A stretch of 27,358 nt of DNA from Branchiostoma floridae. Lineage: Eukaryota; Chordata; Leptocardii; Amphioxiformes; Branchiostomatidae. Under the pieces are notes generated by a model. It worked only from the letters and a program-made list of their open reading frames with translations. It did no database searches and was not told the DNA's origin. Positions 1-10,644 of the stretch are shown piece by piece (the stretch's first letter is position 1; each line of letters begins with the position of its first letter). The DNA lies in NCBI RefSeq assembly GCF_000003815.2, contig NC_049979.1, positions 13,743,785 to 13,771,142 on the forward strand, in the 5' to 3' direction. The translations under genes and the position numbers were made by a program.

Positions 1-504
1 GGTTCCCTGCTGACAGCCTACACGATGCTCCCTATGTACGAGGACATCACCTGTCCGGAGCTTTGCCAATGTGACACGGGAAAAGTCACCTGCAGCGGTC
101 AGGAACTCCCTGATGTGCCACAGAGTCTACCAATCGACATCATCCAGCTCGATTTGTCAAACAACATCATAACCAACTTGGGGAATCATGCTCTTTCACA
201 ACTGAGGTACCTTCAGGTCCTAAATCTTCACAGTAACCGGCTCCCAAAAGTATCCAACGTGGACATGAAGAACCTGGGACGTTTGCAGTCGCTCGACCTG
301 TCCGAGAATCAAATCAGCGACGTAGAGGAGCAGGCCTTCATGGGCTGTCCGGACTTGTTGCACTTGTACCTGTCCGGAAACAACATGTCGTCAGTTCCTG
401 CGAATGCTCTAGCCCCGCTCTGGAAACTGCGTACCTTAGACATGAGTTTCAACAACATCCAGGCACTTTTCCGAGAGGACTTCGCCGGTATGAGCTGGCT
501 CCAG
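1..504 (+). CDS. Exon 1: LRRNT and LRRs 1-5 of cassette 1 (5'-partial)
   Basis: The reading frame is open from base 1, and ATG at 25 would give no signal peptide, so either the exon continues upstream or it starts at a splice acceptor (AG at 15-16). LRRNT cysteines follow the canonical C-x3-C-x-C-x6-C pattern (CPELCQC then KVTC). Five LRRs follow, for example LQVLNLHSNRL and LQSLDLSENQI. The exon ends CAG|GTAAGG at 504/505 in phase 0; beyond it the LRR pattern stops at once and resumes exactly at exon 2. Confidence 0.85.
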
Positions 505-3500
505 GTAAGGATCGATGTTCTCACAAACTGGAGCGCGCTGCCGCTCAAACTCCTTCATCATTTTCGTAGAAATGCGTACACGTGTATAACAGTGGTTTTA
601 AGTATATAACTGTCTTTCTTTTATCACGGTGTAATCTGTTATAGAATCTTTGAAGAATGTGGAATACTCACTTAAATATGCTTTTTGAGAACGTGCATAT
701 TACTTGAAACAATAGACAGTTTCAGTAGTTTTAAGTCCCTTACCTACTTTACAACAAAGATTGAGTATTTTAAACAACTGCAGTCTACTTTCTATCCCTT
801 TCTGAAGGTGCTGAGGTTGGATGACAACTGTATGGACACCATGGACCAGGACGCATTTTTGTACACGCCTCACCTGCAGACCCTGCGCATGGGCAGGACG
901 TGCTTGAGGGACATCCCGACCTTTGCACTGTCAACCTTGCGTCGTCTCAGGCGGCTAGACCTGTCCGGTAACCTGGTCACCACCCTCCGCCAGGGGGCGT
1001 TCAGGCACGCTGTCAAACTACAGGAAATCAATCTTGGTAAGGAAGATGCCGTGTCGTATCACACACAAACGGGGTCTAGCCTATAGCTATTGGTAACTAC
1101 ATTTGTACCGCCCCACTTCCTCCTACCCAAAGATACATAAAAGTTGTTGATAGCAGTCCCTATTAAACGATTGGTCTTTATCCTAGCTAGATTCATCCGC
1201 CCTTCTTATTCTATATTTTCTAAGCGCTTTTACAACTGCAGTTTCACACATATCTATGTCATGCACATGTGAGGTATAAGGTGAGGTACATTCTTACCAT
1301 GTCCAACTCTTCCAGACAGTAACAACATCCTCTCAGTGGATACAGAGGCTTTCCAGGACCTGCCGGACCTGGAGGCCCTATTCCTGAGTAACAACTACCT
1401 CCGAGCTGTGCCCAGAGAAGCCCTGACAGCCCTCCCTTCGCTGTCCACCCTCGTCCTGAGCGGGAACAAGCTTACCGTCCTGGACACACGGGGACTTCTC
1501 GGGCTTTTCCCGCCCTCTGAATCTAGCGCTCAGCCACAACAAGATCGAGACTCTGGACACTGAAGTTTTGACAAATATCGGAAATCTGAGGTTAGATTAG
1601 GTCAAATCCTGCAAGCCATTCTTTACTTCTTGTGTGTTGAATGTCTTTGAACATACCAGCAACTTGTTATTATGTGTTCCAGCACTAGATGAATGTATGT
1701 TCAGATTGACCGACATTGACCAATCGTGTTCCAGACGGGTTTATCTGGAGGGAAACCCCTGGGTGTGTGACTGCCGGCTGAAGGAGCTGCGAGAGTGGGT
1801 GGAAGAGAGCGTGTTCCCCGCTATGGGTAGGAATTTTGATGTTACATGAAACGTTATGTCAACATTTTGAAAAATAACATTAGATTTATTGAACACATGC
1901 GCATTACGCATCACTGTTTACAAGATGTTGTGTTTGTAGTTCTTGTTTTTTTGGTTAAATATAGATAGAACAATGTCAAGCACTACTGAAAACGCGTCGT
2001 GCAAGATGTGACCACGTTGGAGGTAGCAAAGAGCTTACCAAAATATTCTTAAGGACCTTTCCGATCCCATCCTTGTTATTAGCCTACATAGGTAGTTTGC
2101 AGTCTTCTACGGACTTTGACAATCTGTCTTGATATTTCCACAGTCCCGCGGAGTGGAATGGCCGTCATTTGCCACGGACCCAGTTTCCTACACGGCCTGT
2201 CTGTGACGGACGTGAACCCAGACAGCTTCCTTGCCACATGTCCCACTGGATCAAGTCCAAAATTACCCGAGGAAGACGTCATCTTATCCTACAGGGAGGC
2301 AAAGTGGTTGGAATGCCCAGAAGGCTGCCATTGTCCTCAACCTACCGAGGTCGTCTGTCGAAATACAGGTCTGACCTCAGTCCCCGACCGGATTCCATGG
2401 AACACCAGAACACTTGATCTTTCTGGAAACCTTATTTACGTCGCACATGAGTCTGAATTTTCCTCCTTGAAGAATCTGCGATCACTTGTCCTGAGCAACA
2501 ACAGGCTGATGAGTTTCCCACTAGAGGCACTTGAGTCCATGCAGTCATTGTGGAGGCTTCACATTGAGAACAATGATATCGATGAGCTTCCATTTGATGC
2601 TTTCGTATCCCTGCGGCAGCTTCGCAGTCTCACATTGGACGTAGCCAGTTCTGAGACCCTTTCAGGTTGCCTGGAACCACTTATTCGCTTGCGAAATTTA
2701 GTCATTTACGGACAACAACTGCCCATTGTTCCCCCAAGGGCCTTCTATGGTTTGTTCCGACTTCAGAGCTTAGAGCTCCGACTTGGATGCAGCACAGCCA
2801 TAGACGGTCGTGCGTTCGATGATCTCCAAAATGTGCGGTATTTAGATATAAGCGGCTCTTGTGTGAGGGACATTTTAGGTGTTGTTAGAATCATGGTCAC
2901 AGCAATACATTTAGAGACGTTAAAACTGTCCAACAACAGCATTGTGCATCTGCCAAGCATGGCGTTTGTACCCATGCTCAACCTCAAGGTCCTGAATATG
3001 AGCCATAACTTCATCCAGACGATCCATCCTCTCGCTTTCCACGGCTTGATGAGACTGATAAGTCTGAACCTGGACAACAACAATCTTTCAAAGGTTCCAC
3101 TTGAAGCGTTTGAATCCTTGCCACGACTGCGTCACTTGAGTCTGAGGGGCAACAACATTATTAATGTGCCAGGGGAGGCTTTTACTACACTTACGAGTAT
3201 CAGGGAAATATTTCTGGATGCAAATATGATTGAGTCCATCAGTATTAATGCATTTCATGGTCTAGAAGAGTTACAGAACGTGTCTGTCGCTGAAAACCCG
3301 TTAGAGTGTGATTGTAACATGAGGAAGTTTATGGAGGCATTGGACAATTTAAGCTGGGATTACAGTATTGAGGTGGAAAACATGCGATGCTCTGGTCCGC
3401 CGGTCTTTGCCGGGTGGAATGTCTACCATCTTGTTGCAGACGATTTTGTATGCGGACGGGACAAACAGGCCGAGATCGCAGCGACGTTTCAACAGATGGT

Positions 3501-6220
3501 GCAGGAAGACGAGTTTTTCCCTTGTCCGGAGAGTTTCACGTGTGACGGTCTGGTGGCCACCAGCGTCGGGCGTGGACTGACGGTTGTTCCGCTCTCTCTC
3601 CCCCTCAACACTACAGCCCTTGTCTTGTCCAACAATTCTATTACTGACATTCCTGCAGGGGCCATGAAAGAACTGGCTCGGCTCCAGTACCTCCAATTGG
3701 ACCACAACAAAATCCGTACCATCACATCACGTTCCCTGAAGACGGTGCCTCTTCTGAAAGTTTTGGATCTGTCCAACAATATGTTGGACCAGATTGACCC
3801 AGGAGCCTTCAGCGGTATTCCCAAACTCACATCACTCCTATTGTCTAACAACAAGCTGAAAACTGTCCCTGTCTCTGCACTGAAGTCTCTCCCTAACCTC
3901 CGGGAGCTTCGCATAGGAAACAACAACGTCAAGTCCCTTGATCTGCCTCTTCCAGATCACAGCAAGCTTCGCCTGCTCGACTTATCAGGTAACTGTCTTG
4001 AGTCGATCCGGGTGACTGCTCTCACTGGCCTGCCGATGTTGCGAGCTTTAAATCTCAGTAACACTTGCTTGGACAATGTCCCAACCACACAACTGTCCCT
4101 CCTACACAATCTTCGCGCCCTTGACCTGTCCCGGAACAACATTACCTTCATCGCTGGACGCGCACTGGCCGGGTTAAAGCAGCTTAGAGAGCTAATTCTC
4201 ACCGGCAACTCCATCACACGGGTGCAGAATCTTGCGTTCAAAGGTCTGACTCACTTATATCGAGTTTCATTTGCAAGCAACAGGCTGAGGCGCATCCCAA
4301 AGGCACTTCGCAAGCTGACAACGCTGTCTGAGGTGAGAAAATAAACCGAGGTTAACTACAGTGGAAACCAGCTATTTGCAATATGCTATATGTAGTATGT
4401 TTTAGTATTTGGACTGATCCGTAAATTGTACAGGCAGCTGAGTATATCTAAGCCGTGACAAATTCTAGCCGCGAGGCTTGTTACAGTTTTTATAGTCGAC
4501 AGAAAACACCATGAAAACGAACAATTTCTCATTCCATCCCATTTCGCGTAGATTTCCCTCCCAGGAAACAAGATAACCGACATCAGTGCCAGGGATTTGC
4601 CGAGTCTGAGGGGACCTGCGGTGATAGACATTAGGGACAACAGGCTGGAGCAGTTGGACCCGGACGTCTTCTCATCCACACAGCACGTGAGGTTAGCGAG
4701 AACAAGTGCTTTTAAAAAAAGCTGGCGTTTCGTCTACGTTTATGAGTGTGAACTGTCTTTGTCTTGAAGTAAAATCTGTTAGAAAAAGTCACTCAAGGGC
4801 TGTTGCGTCTATAAGAAAAATTGTTATTTTGGAAAGGAGTACTGTTTAATAGCTGGTCTTGGCTTACAACTTTATTTTAAAATGTACAATAAGTTCATTA
4901 TATAATCTATTAATATACTAGTACTCAGGTACTTATGTACACTTGAAAAAGCACCATCAGCACTGTGACAAGATTCTATCTAAATTGACTACCAAATGTC
5001 AAACAAATATCCAAACCAATTAACAGCTACCTCATCTCTATTATACTGGTTTCCGCATTTACAACATTTCTTCCTTGTTTTCCTGGATAATTTTGCTAAT
5101 ATTCATGAAAATTTCCATACTTTTGTGTCGAGCGGTGTGACTTTCCACATCCGTGTTGTCTGAAAACTTCTGAATGAAGTCGATACTGAACAATGGAGCA
5201 TTTGCTACTGTAAGAAAGGATCGCTGTTTTTGATGGAGTTTCATGCAAACAACATCAAGAGCCTCTGTTTACATCATGAATAGTAGTTTAGTGGCGAGTG
5301 TTTTGCGAGAATCGGAGCCGCTGCACGGTATTTTCCATTACCATGAACAGAAAAATTCGAATGCCGGGTTTGGAATCTATGTTCATAAGACAAAGGCCTT
5401 GCATATATGAAATGAATACTAAAATAATAAAAAAATGATATATAAAAATATAATATTAATAAATAAATAGAATATTTATATATTATCTTCAATATTTAAA
5501 AAGAAAAAAATCCACTCTCGGTTTCGAACCAGGAACTTTCGAATCCGAAGACCTGTGACTTTACCGATTGAGCTTAGTTGTTACGTGTATTATATGTGAG
5601 TGTACATAATGCTTTAACCTCACTACATAGTATTATTTATGTCGATTTTCGGTCGCTTTCTTGATAAAATCATTTTTTTTCTTGTGCAATCTTGTGGAAT
5701 AGATGTTATATGGCCATTTTCCAGGATATTGAAGTCCGAAACCACAATGCAATGGTATTTCCGAACAGTTGCATGCGGTCGCATGCCAACCTCCTTGGTT
5801 GAACCAAACCAAGCATCCATTCCTTGAAGCACTGAAGGTAAAACCCATCACATTGCGTTTCGTCGCCGAGGGTTGCACATAGCAATCATGTCAGACATTC
5901 TACCACCTGTCCCGCATCACTTGCCACCTCCGACATCACACCTAATTTTGTCATGGAAAAATCTGACCCCACTCTCTCACGAGTTAATTTCACGCATTCA
6001 TGTCTTTCTGTTGACCAGTAGGCTCGATCTGGCAGGCAACCCATGGCGCTGTGACTGCGACTTACTGCCATTGCGCAACTGGATGGAGGATCATGAGGAC
6101 TACGAGGCTAGTATCAACCCTCAGCCCACATGCGCCAGTCCTGTTCTTCTGGAGGGCCACCCGATGATGGACGTGCCGACGGAAGACTTCCGTTGTCCTA
6201 ATCGCGAAACTGTGGACCAG
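1..6220 (+). CDS. Three-cassette LRR protein gene, 3' part, spliced (exons 1-504, 808-1036, 1316-1590, 1735-1826, 2144-4332, 4552-4691, 6019-6220)
   Basis: Seven exons join through GT-AG introns whose phases match (0, 1, 2, 1, 0, 2). The product has three cassettes, each a cysteine cap (LRRNT), 12 LRRs of about 24 residues (LxxLxLxxNxL), and an LRRCT cap with a NPWxCDC-type motif. This is an extracellular protein class used for ligand binding, adhesion or immune recognition. Cassettes resemble Slit in alternating caps and LRRs, but Slit domains have fewer LRRs and are followed by EGF repeats, which are not seen here. The frame is open to base 1 and no signal peptide is visible, so the gene starts upstream. 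The last recognised exon ends in phase 0 at 6220. No transmembrane, TIR or EGF exon follows within the window, so the C-terminus is unknown. Exon 3 has a frameshift that may be real or an assembly error. Confidence 0.85.
808..1036 (+). CDS. Exon 2: LRRs 6-9 (part) of cassette 1
   Basis: A pyrimidine-rich acceptor ends in AAG at 807. The first codon reads VLRLDDN, completing the LQ that ends exon 1, so intron 1 (303 bp) is phase 0 and cuts an LRR after its first two residues. LRRs continue through LRRLDLSGNLV. The donor TTG|GTAAGG at 1036/1037 leaves one base of a codon (phase 1), completed to Asp by the AC that starts exon 3. That gives INLDSNN, a correct LRR core. Confidence 0.85.
1316..1590 (+). 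CDS. Exon 3: LRRs 9-12 of cassette 1, with a frameshift near 1523
   Basis: The acceptor TTCCAG ends at 1315. Frame 1 encodes good LRRs (LEALFLSNNYL, LSTLVLSGNKL) up to about 1523, then loses the pattern and stops at 1561. The LRR pattern resumes in another frame from about 1523 (LALSHNKIETLD) and runs to the donor GAG|GTTAGA at 1590/1591 (phase 2). One base appears to be missing relative to an intact gene. The donor, its phase and its position before LRRCT match those of exon 6. Confidence 0.75.
1735..1826 (+). CDS. Exon 4: first half of LRRCT of cassette 1
   Basis: The acceptor TTCCAG ends at 1734. Joining in phase 2 gives NLRRVYLEGNPWVCDC, a textbook LRR-to-LRRCT transition. It is followed by RLKELREWVEESVFP, the amphipathic helix typical of LRRCT caps. 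The donor ATGG|GTAGGA at 1826/1827 is phase 1 and joins exon 5, which supplies the remaining LRRCT cysteines. The exon is only 92 bp. Confidence 0.8.
2144..4332 (+). CDS. Exon 5: end of LRRCT 1, all of cassette 2, and LRRNT plus LRRs 1-10 of cassette 3
   Basis: This 2,189-bp exon follows acceptor TTTCCACAG at 2143 and ends GAG|GTGAGA at 4332 in phase 0. It begins with the last two LRRCT 1 cysteines (VICHG, LATCP). Cassette 2 has LRRNT CPEGCHC near 2314, 12 LRRs, and LRRCT from 3307 (ECDC) to Cys 3451. Cassette 3 begins with a degenerate LRRNT at 3523 (C-x5-C, lacking two of four cysteines), then ten LRRs. Several LRRs of cassette 2 are irregular (2640-2900, for example YGQQLPIV and DISGSCV). 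No intron interrupts cassette 2, unlike cassette 1. Reading past 4332 gives only three codons before a stop. Confidence 0.9.
4552..4691 (+). CDS. Exon 6: LRRs 11-12 of cassette 3
   Basis: I chose the acceptor GCGTAG at 4551 because it reads ISLPGNKITDIS in phase 0 after LTTLSE, completing an LRR. The more pyrimidine-rich AG at 4564 would put a stop in frame. The exon holds the LRR with DIRDNRLEQLD and ends with TQHV plus two bases at donor GAG|GTTAGC (4691/4692, phase 2). The alternative donor CAC|GTGAGG at 4687 is phase 0 and does not fit the next acceptor. Confidence 0.75.
4692..6018 (+). other. Intron 6 of the LRR gene, AT-rich
   Basis: This 1,327-bp intron is the longest of the gene; the others are 144-317 bp. 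It contains no LRR-like reading frame. It holds a strongly AT-rich tract at about 5405-5510 and a tRNA-derived sequence at 5505-5585 on the minus strand. Confidence 0.7.
5505..5585 (-). pseudogene. tRNA-derived sequence (pseudo-tRNA or SINE head)
   Basis: Read on the minus strand, it has an A-box-like GCTCAATCGG (plus strand 5564-5575) and an exact B box GGTTCGAAACC (5520-5530), the two internal RNA polymerase III promoter blocks. A T-run terminator follows at once (A-run 5504-5510 on the plus strand). The acceptor stem does not pair, so it is not a working tRNA. The AT-rich tract just downstream (5405-5500) would be the tail if this is a short interspersed element. No isotype can be assigned. 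Confidence 0.45.
6019..6220 (+). CDS. Exon 7: LRRCT of cassette 3
   Basis: The acceptor TTGACCAG ends at 6018. In phase 2 it yields SRLDLAGNPWRCDC, then LLPLRNWMEDHED, QPTCASP and EDFRC, a complete LRRCT with four cysteines. The donor CAG|GTAGGG lies at 6220/6221 (phase 0). What follows is unclear. An acceptor at 6498 (TTTCTACCGTCCAG) would add only Ser-Asp and a TAG stop at 6505-6507, giving a secreted form, or later exons may lie outside this window. Confidence 0.8.
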
Positions 6221-9090
6221 GTAGGGTCGTCAGCTTTGTCAATAGCGTGGCGTTGGCAATGATAAAATGTGTAGCCGTGAGGACGCTTAAAACGTAGATG
6301 TAAACGTTATGAAATCTCCGAGAGACCCCCTGAAAACAGCAATCCTGATCTACATCTCAGTAAGTTCACTTATTCTCCTAACCTACTCCAACACAAGCGC
6401 CATATTTGAAAAGCCCGTTCTTGAAGACAACTAGAAATGTGACAAAAAAGATGTGGGAGTTGTACTCATGTATCATGTTGTGTTTTTCTACCGTCCAGTC
6501 TGACTAGCGCGGCCTTGGAGCGGCCTGGTGGCCCAGTGCAGCCCCGATCATCAGACTGGAGGGAGTGATCGTTTTCTCGTCATTAAGAAGACAGTTGGAG
6601 AGTAATACTACGGCAGCTACCGTATAGTATTCATGTAGACTATTTTATATAGAGTACGGTAGTAGCCTTAATAACGCGGTGCAGTATGCAGTATTACACA
6701 TATCTTTGAATGCGTTCAATTTCCTTGAATCCGCTGTTCAAACCGTTCCAAGTATTTGTGAGTGGCGACTGGTGAGATGTTTATATGTGTTGGAAAAGGG
6801 TTATGGACTGGTTGGTGGTGGTTGGGGAATGGTCGGGTGTCACATCTGACTCCCGACCATGCCACAACCACGGCTGACTTACTCCCAACCTACCCACGAC
6901 TCTTAGTCAAATCTCTGCTAACTCCTTACCAACCGAGGCGACAACAGTCAGAATGTGTGCTAATCACCCCGACCTTCCCACAACCTCTACACAGCCAAAA
7001 ACATAGAAAGCTCTAGAAGCCGTATTGAAGCTAACTGTGGCCCAAATTTGATGAGTCTGTATTTACAGAGTAGAAGTATTGATGGTCTCGAATTTACAAA
7101 AAATGAAAATGGCCCTCTCAGTTTAAAGGTCGCTGATTATACCCATTTTGATTCAAGAGAAAGTTGGTAATCAGTTGGTAATCAGACAGGTGAGAGTCGG
7201 CAGTCTGCGGCTAGATATCGGATTTCGAATAGTGGGTGTGCGACGTGTTTTATACGCCCTGTAAAAAGCAGTACGCACACGTGTGGGCTCCTGTGGACAG
7301 GTTAAGTGTTTTGTAACAACATGTGGTGTTAAAAACACAGCATTTTTGTAAAACTACTGTACGACTTTATTATACTGGTCATCTTGAAATACATTTATCC
7401 ACGAGTCTTAATATTTAGCCGACGTATCGCACAATTAAAACATGTCATTCCCAAATATTTCCATGGGGCGCTTTTTGTCACACTACACATATGTACTGCC
7501 ACGTGTCGAGGGTCCCAATATCATGATTCTCATATAGCTAGAGGACCAACCAGTCGACCAACTAGACTGCCACATGTCATATCGGTTATGACGTCGTAAA
7601 ATGTCCAGTGGACCAGTATAACCACCCAGTCTAGGAAAGTATAATGGCCCGGATCCAATCAGAAGGAGGGACGAGATCCAAAATGGCGCGCAGTTCTCAA
7701 AACGCGTCGGACGTGTAGGATTCAATCACAAACAGTGGCGTTATGTTATGCAGGGAGTGGGGGTGAGATTATATCGCTTGGCCGTGCACGTAATTGTGAT
7801 TGGAAGGCAATGAGAGCAACAGTCTGGTCAGGCCAGCAAGAAAAAAGGCCGGACGAACAAAAACTGCGATTCCGAAGTGAGCAAATACGCCATTGGGTGT
7901 CGTCACGGCTATGTATATGACGAATACATACTAGCATATCACAATAAATTTCATCAAATCGATTCCTGTAGTAGTTACGGAAAATGTGTCCATCTTGCTG
8001 GCGTTGAACATGTGGTAATATCGTGTTCTTGTAAGAAAACAACATTTCACTTTGAAAGTCTGTTTGGTGGGTCACCTTGATGATAAAGGCTGTAGGCGTC
8101 TGTTCGTAATATCATCTAGACAAGACCATTGACGGGCGATATAATAAATGATTGATAGCATTTCTTGTTTAATGTCAGGCGGTCAGAAAGGGCCACAATG
8201 GAGTAATAACACTGTGGCAGTGACATACTGTGTGGTTCAATCAACGATGTGTCAAATGAGCCTTTAAAAACTTCGCTGACTGACAGGCATGACGTCAGTG
8301 AATACCAGTGTATTTTGATACTTAATTAAAAAGTCCCAGATTGACACTCACAGATAAGATCCGGGATGGTGACAAGTCCTAAAATAAAGACAGAACCAGA
8401 CTGCAGGTGCCAATGTCGAAGACGCACAGTTACGTAAAGGTGAATGCAAAAACAAAGGACTTAAAAGCGATTGATTGCACTTGGAAATAAATGTATGTCA
8501 CTGTGGCTGACGTTCTATATATGAATGTGTAGACTATTCTACAAATTGTTTCAGTAAAGGCTGAGCATTTCATCGTCACTAGCAACCTGCAAATGGCTAA
8601 TGAATACCCCAATATCAAATAGGTAAACATTTGGCTATTTGCCCACATTCGTGCCTTCATATATACTTTAGGTTAGTTGACATGGGCAAATCCGCTCTTT
8701 GCCCTGTTGAGAGAAAAACATCAGGTCACAAGCTGACAAGGACGTTTAGAGAGTTGCGTCAGTCTACCTGCAGTACCATACAACAAGCCCTGCTGCATAT
8801 CTCTGTACACGCGTATCGATACCAAGGTTTTGGTAAAGACAGCAGCGCACATTTCAGTTTACCGTATTTCCTTGGTTCCCCTAGAAGACGTCATATCTGA
8901 ATGCCATGCCCTTGCTTCTTAGATTGGTCTTCAAGTCTCGGCAACAGACATAGAATGATGTGTAAAACAAACTTGAACGTTGACATTTGTCTGTACAGTT
9001 TTGAAGTACTTTGCTTTTATTTATCAACCCAAAGTCTGATTAATGCTAAAATGCATCTAATTTACATAATTACTGAGAAAAGCTGAGTTC
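6221..9090. other. Gene-free stretch after the LRR gene
   Basis: I see no reading frame with domain-like content on either strand; the short frames present (up to about 110 codons) lack recognisable composition. The region contains a GT-rich hairpin at 6819-6870 and a short imperfect hairpin at 6605-6630. The rest appears to be ordinary intergenic sequence or a long last intron. Confidence 0.5.
6819..6870. repeat. Hairpin, 19-bp arms
   Basis: The arm at 6819-6837 (TGGTTGGGGAATGGTCGGG) pairs with 6852-6870 at 17 of 19 positions across a 14-nt loop. A further diverged copy of the right arm lies near 6966-6988 (CCCGACCTTCCCACAACC). No coding role is seen. Confidence 0.6.
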
Positions 9091-9093
9091 CAT

Positions 9094-9174
9094 GGACCTT
9101 CAAACTTGTCACATATGTAACTGAGAGAGAGAAGAATGTCGATAGATATCAGTTATGCTAATGAAGACCACATT
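9094..9174 (-). repeat. Inverted partial copy of the 250-bp repeat unit
   Basis: This segment is the reverse complement, with substitutions, of roughly 10060-10140 in the array downstream. Shared blocks include CTTGTCACATATGTA and ATGTCGA(T/C)AGATATCA. It shows that part of the repeat lies in the opposite orientation about 350 bp upstream of the array. Confidence 0.7.
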
Positions 9175-9429
9175 TCCATAACTGATGAAAAAATACTATA
9201 ATTACATAAAGGAAAATGATGAGAATTTCATAATTGCGGAATGACGAAGTTAAGTAAAGGGGAACATTGTTAGAAATACATTGCTCAAATCGGGGTCACA
9301 TACACATAATTTATAACTAGAGTTCCACGAACACATACCTTTGCCAAATAAACCGGGTTTGTTATGTAGAATGATGTCTGTAGACAAATGCGTTACTCAT
9401 TTCATTTTCTTTATAATTAAATGCTTGTA

Positions 9430-10285
9430 GTTGGTTTATAAAATTTCGGCATTTATTATGTAGATCCCAATTTACAATTAATTGATATCAAATTGTATCA
9501 AGCATTACTAAAGCTATCAGCATACCAAAAATCATGATGATCCTTTGATCCATTCTTGACTTATTCTCTTTCCAAGTCTTTAAATACACCTCTTACTCTC
9601 TTCCCTCTTTCTCAGTTACATATGTGACAACTTTGATGAAAGTACTATAATGGAATGCAGTGGATTTATGAACTTTTCCTAATCAAGTATGCAAATTAGC
9701 TGTAAACTTGCATAATAAGTATCACATTATATAAGTCTTCATTTAGGCTATCTACATGCCGAAAATCATGACGATCCGTCAACACGTTAATATTTTCTCA
9801 TTAATTATGCAAATGAGATCATCATTTGCATGATAAATATGTATTGACATTTCTCTCTTTCTCAGCTACATATGTGACAAGTTTTAAAGCCCTATCATGG
9901 AATGTAGTGAATTTATAAAATATCCTCATTAATTATGCAAATTAGCTGTTGATTTGCATAATTGATATCTCATTATGTAGGTCTTCACTTATGCTACCTA
10001 CATACAAAAAAACATGATGATCCATCAACATGTTCATATTTTCTCATTAATTATGCAAATGAGGTCATCATTTGCATAATTGATATCTGTCGACATTTCT
10101 CTCCTTCCCAGCTACATATGTGACAAGTTTGAAAGTCCTATCATGGAATGTAGTGGATTTATAATTTTTCCTCATTAATTATGCAAATTAGCTGCTGATT
10201 TGCATAATTAGTATACCATTATGTAAGTCATCACTCATTCTATGTACATACCAAAAATCATGACGATCCGTCAACACGTTGTAGA
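9430..10285 (+). repeat. Tandem array of about 250-bp palindrome-rich units, about 3.4 copies
   Basis: Marker blocks recur at regular spacing. TACATATGTGACAA starts near 9617, 9867 and 10113. The block AAAATCATGA(C/T)GATCC occurs near 9528, 9758, 10004 and 10253. Units therefore repeat every 235-250 bp. Each full unit holds two near-palindromes built on ATTATGCAAAT...ATTTGCATAAT, one with 13-bp perfect arms and a 5-nt loop at 10050-10080. Ten exact octamers (ATGCAAAT or its complement) lie between 9689 and 10768. The first unit is the most diverged. Confidence 0.85.
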
Positions 10286-10574
10286 GTTATTCTCATCCAA
10301 AGTTTGAAAGGAAACCGGCGCCTGCAGTTCCAAAAAAGCCGCTAGGGGGCCCAAACTCACAGCACTTACTCTCTGCCTCGAGGGCTATCTACCACTCAAA
10401 AATCATGATCACAGCATGTCCAGAACACGAGATATCAAAAATTGAGGTTCTGCTGCAGTACCTTAGCAAGCCGCTAGGGGGCCCATTATCGAACTTGACC
10501 TTCGTTTTCCCGACCCCTACCCACCTACCAAATATTATCGGGATCCATCCAAGACTTCTTGAGTTATGCTGTTA

Positions 10575-10607
10575 ACAGACAGACACACAGACACACACAC
10601 AGACTCA
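10575..10607 (+). repeat. GACA/CA microsatellite
   Basis: Short run of ACAGACAGACACACAG followed by (AC)n. It sits between the repeat core and the hairpin at 10624-10644. Confidence 0.85.
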
Positions 10608-10623
10608 CAAGCCCAAAACATAA

Positions 10624-10644
10624 CCTTAGCCATTCTGGCAAAGG
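10624..10644 (+). repeat. Short hairpin, possible element 3' end
   Basis: CCTT-a-GCC, a five-base loop ATTCT, then GGC-a-AAGG: seven base pairs with one A-A mismatch, flanked by TAA on both sides. The position just after a microsatellite is typical of terminal hairpins of some rolling-circle-type elements, but no CTRR motif follows. Confidence 0.5.

Noticed and set aside
2769-3083. Minus-strand open frames under exon 5
   Set aside because: They are shadows of the LRR reading frame: biased codon composition without any domain.
4565-4700. Acceptor CCTCCCAG at 4564 for exon 6
   Set aside because: It looks like the stronger splice site, but in phase 0 it reads Glu-Thr-Arg-stop. The AG at 4551 gives a continuous LRR.
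1-6220. Slit orthologue
   Set aside because: Tandem LRRNT-LRR-LRRCT cassettes suggest Slit, but 12 LRRs per cassette and the absence of EGF or laminin-G exons do not fit.
9430-10285. CRISPR-like array
   Set aside because: Unit length is 250 bp with no short-repeat/spacer pattern, and the genome is clearly eukaryotic.
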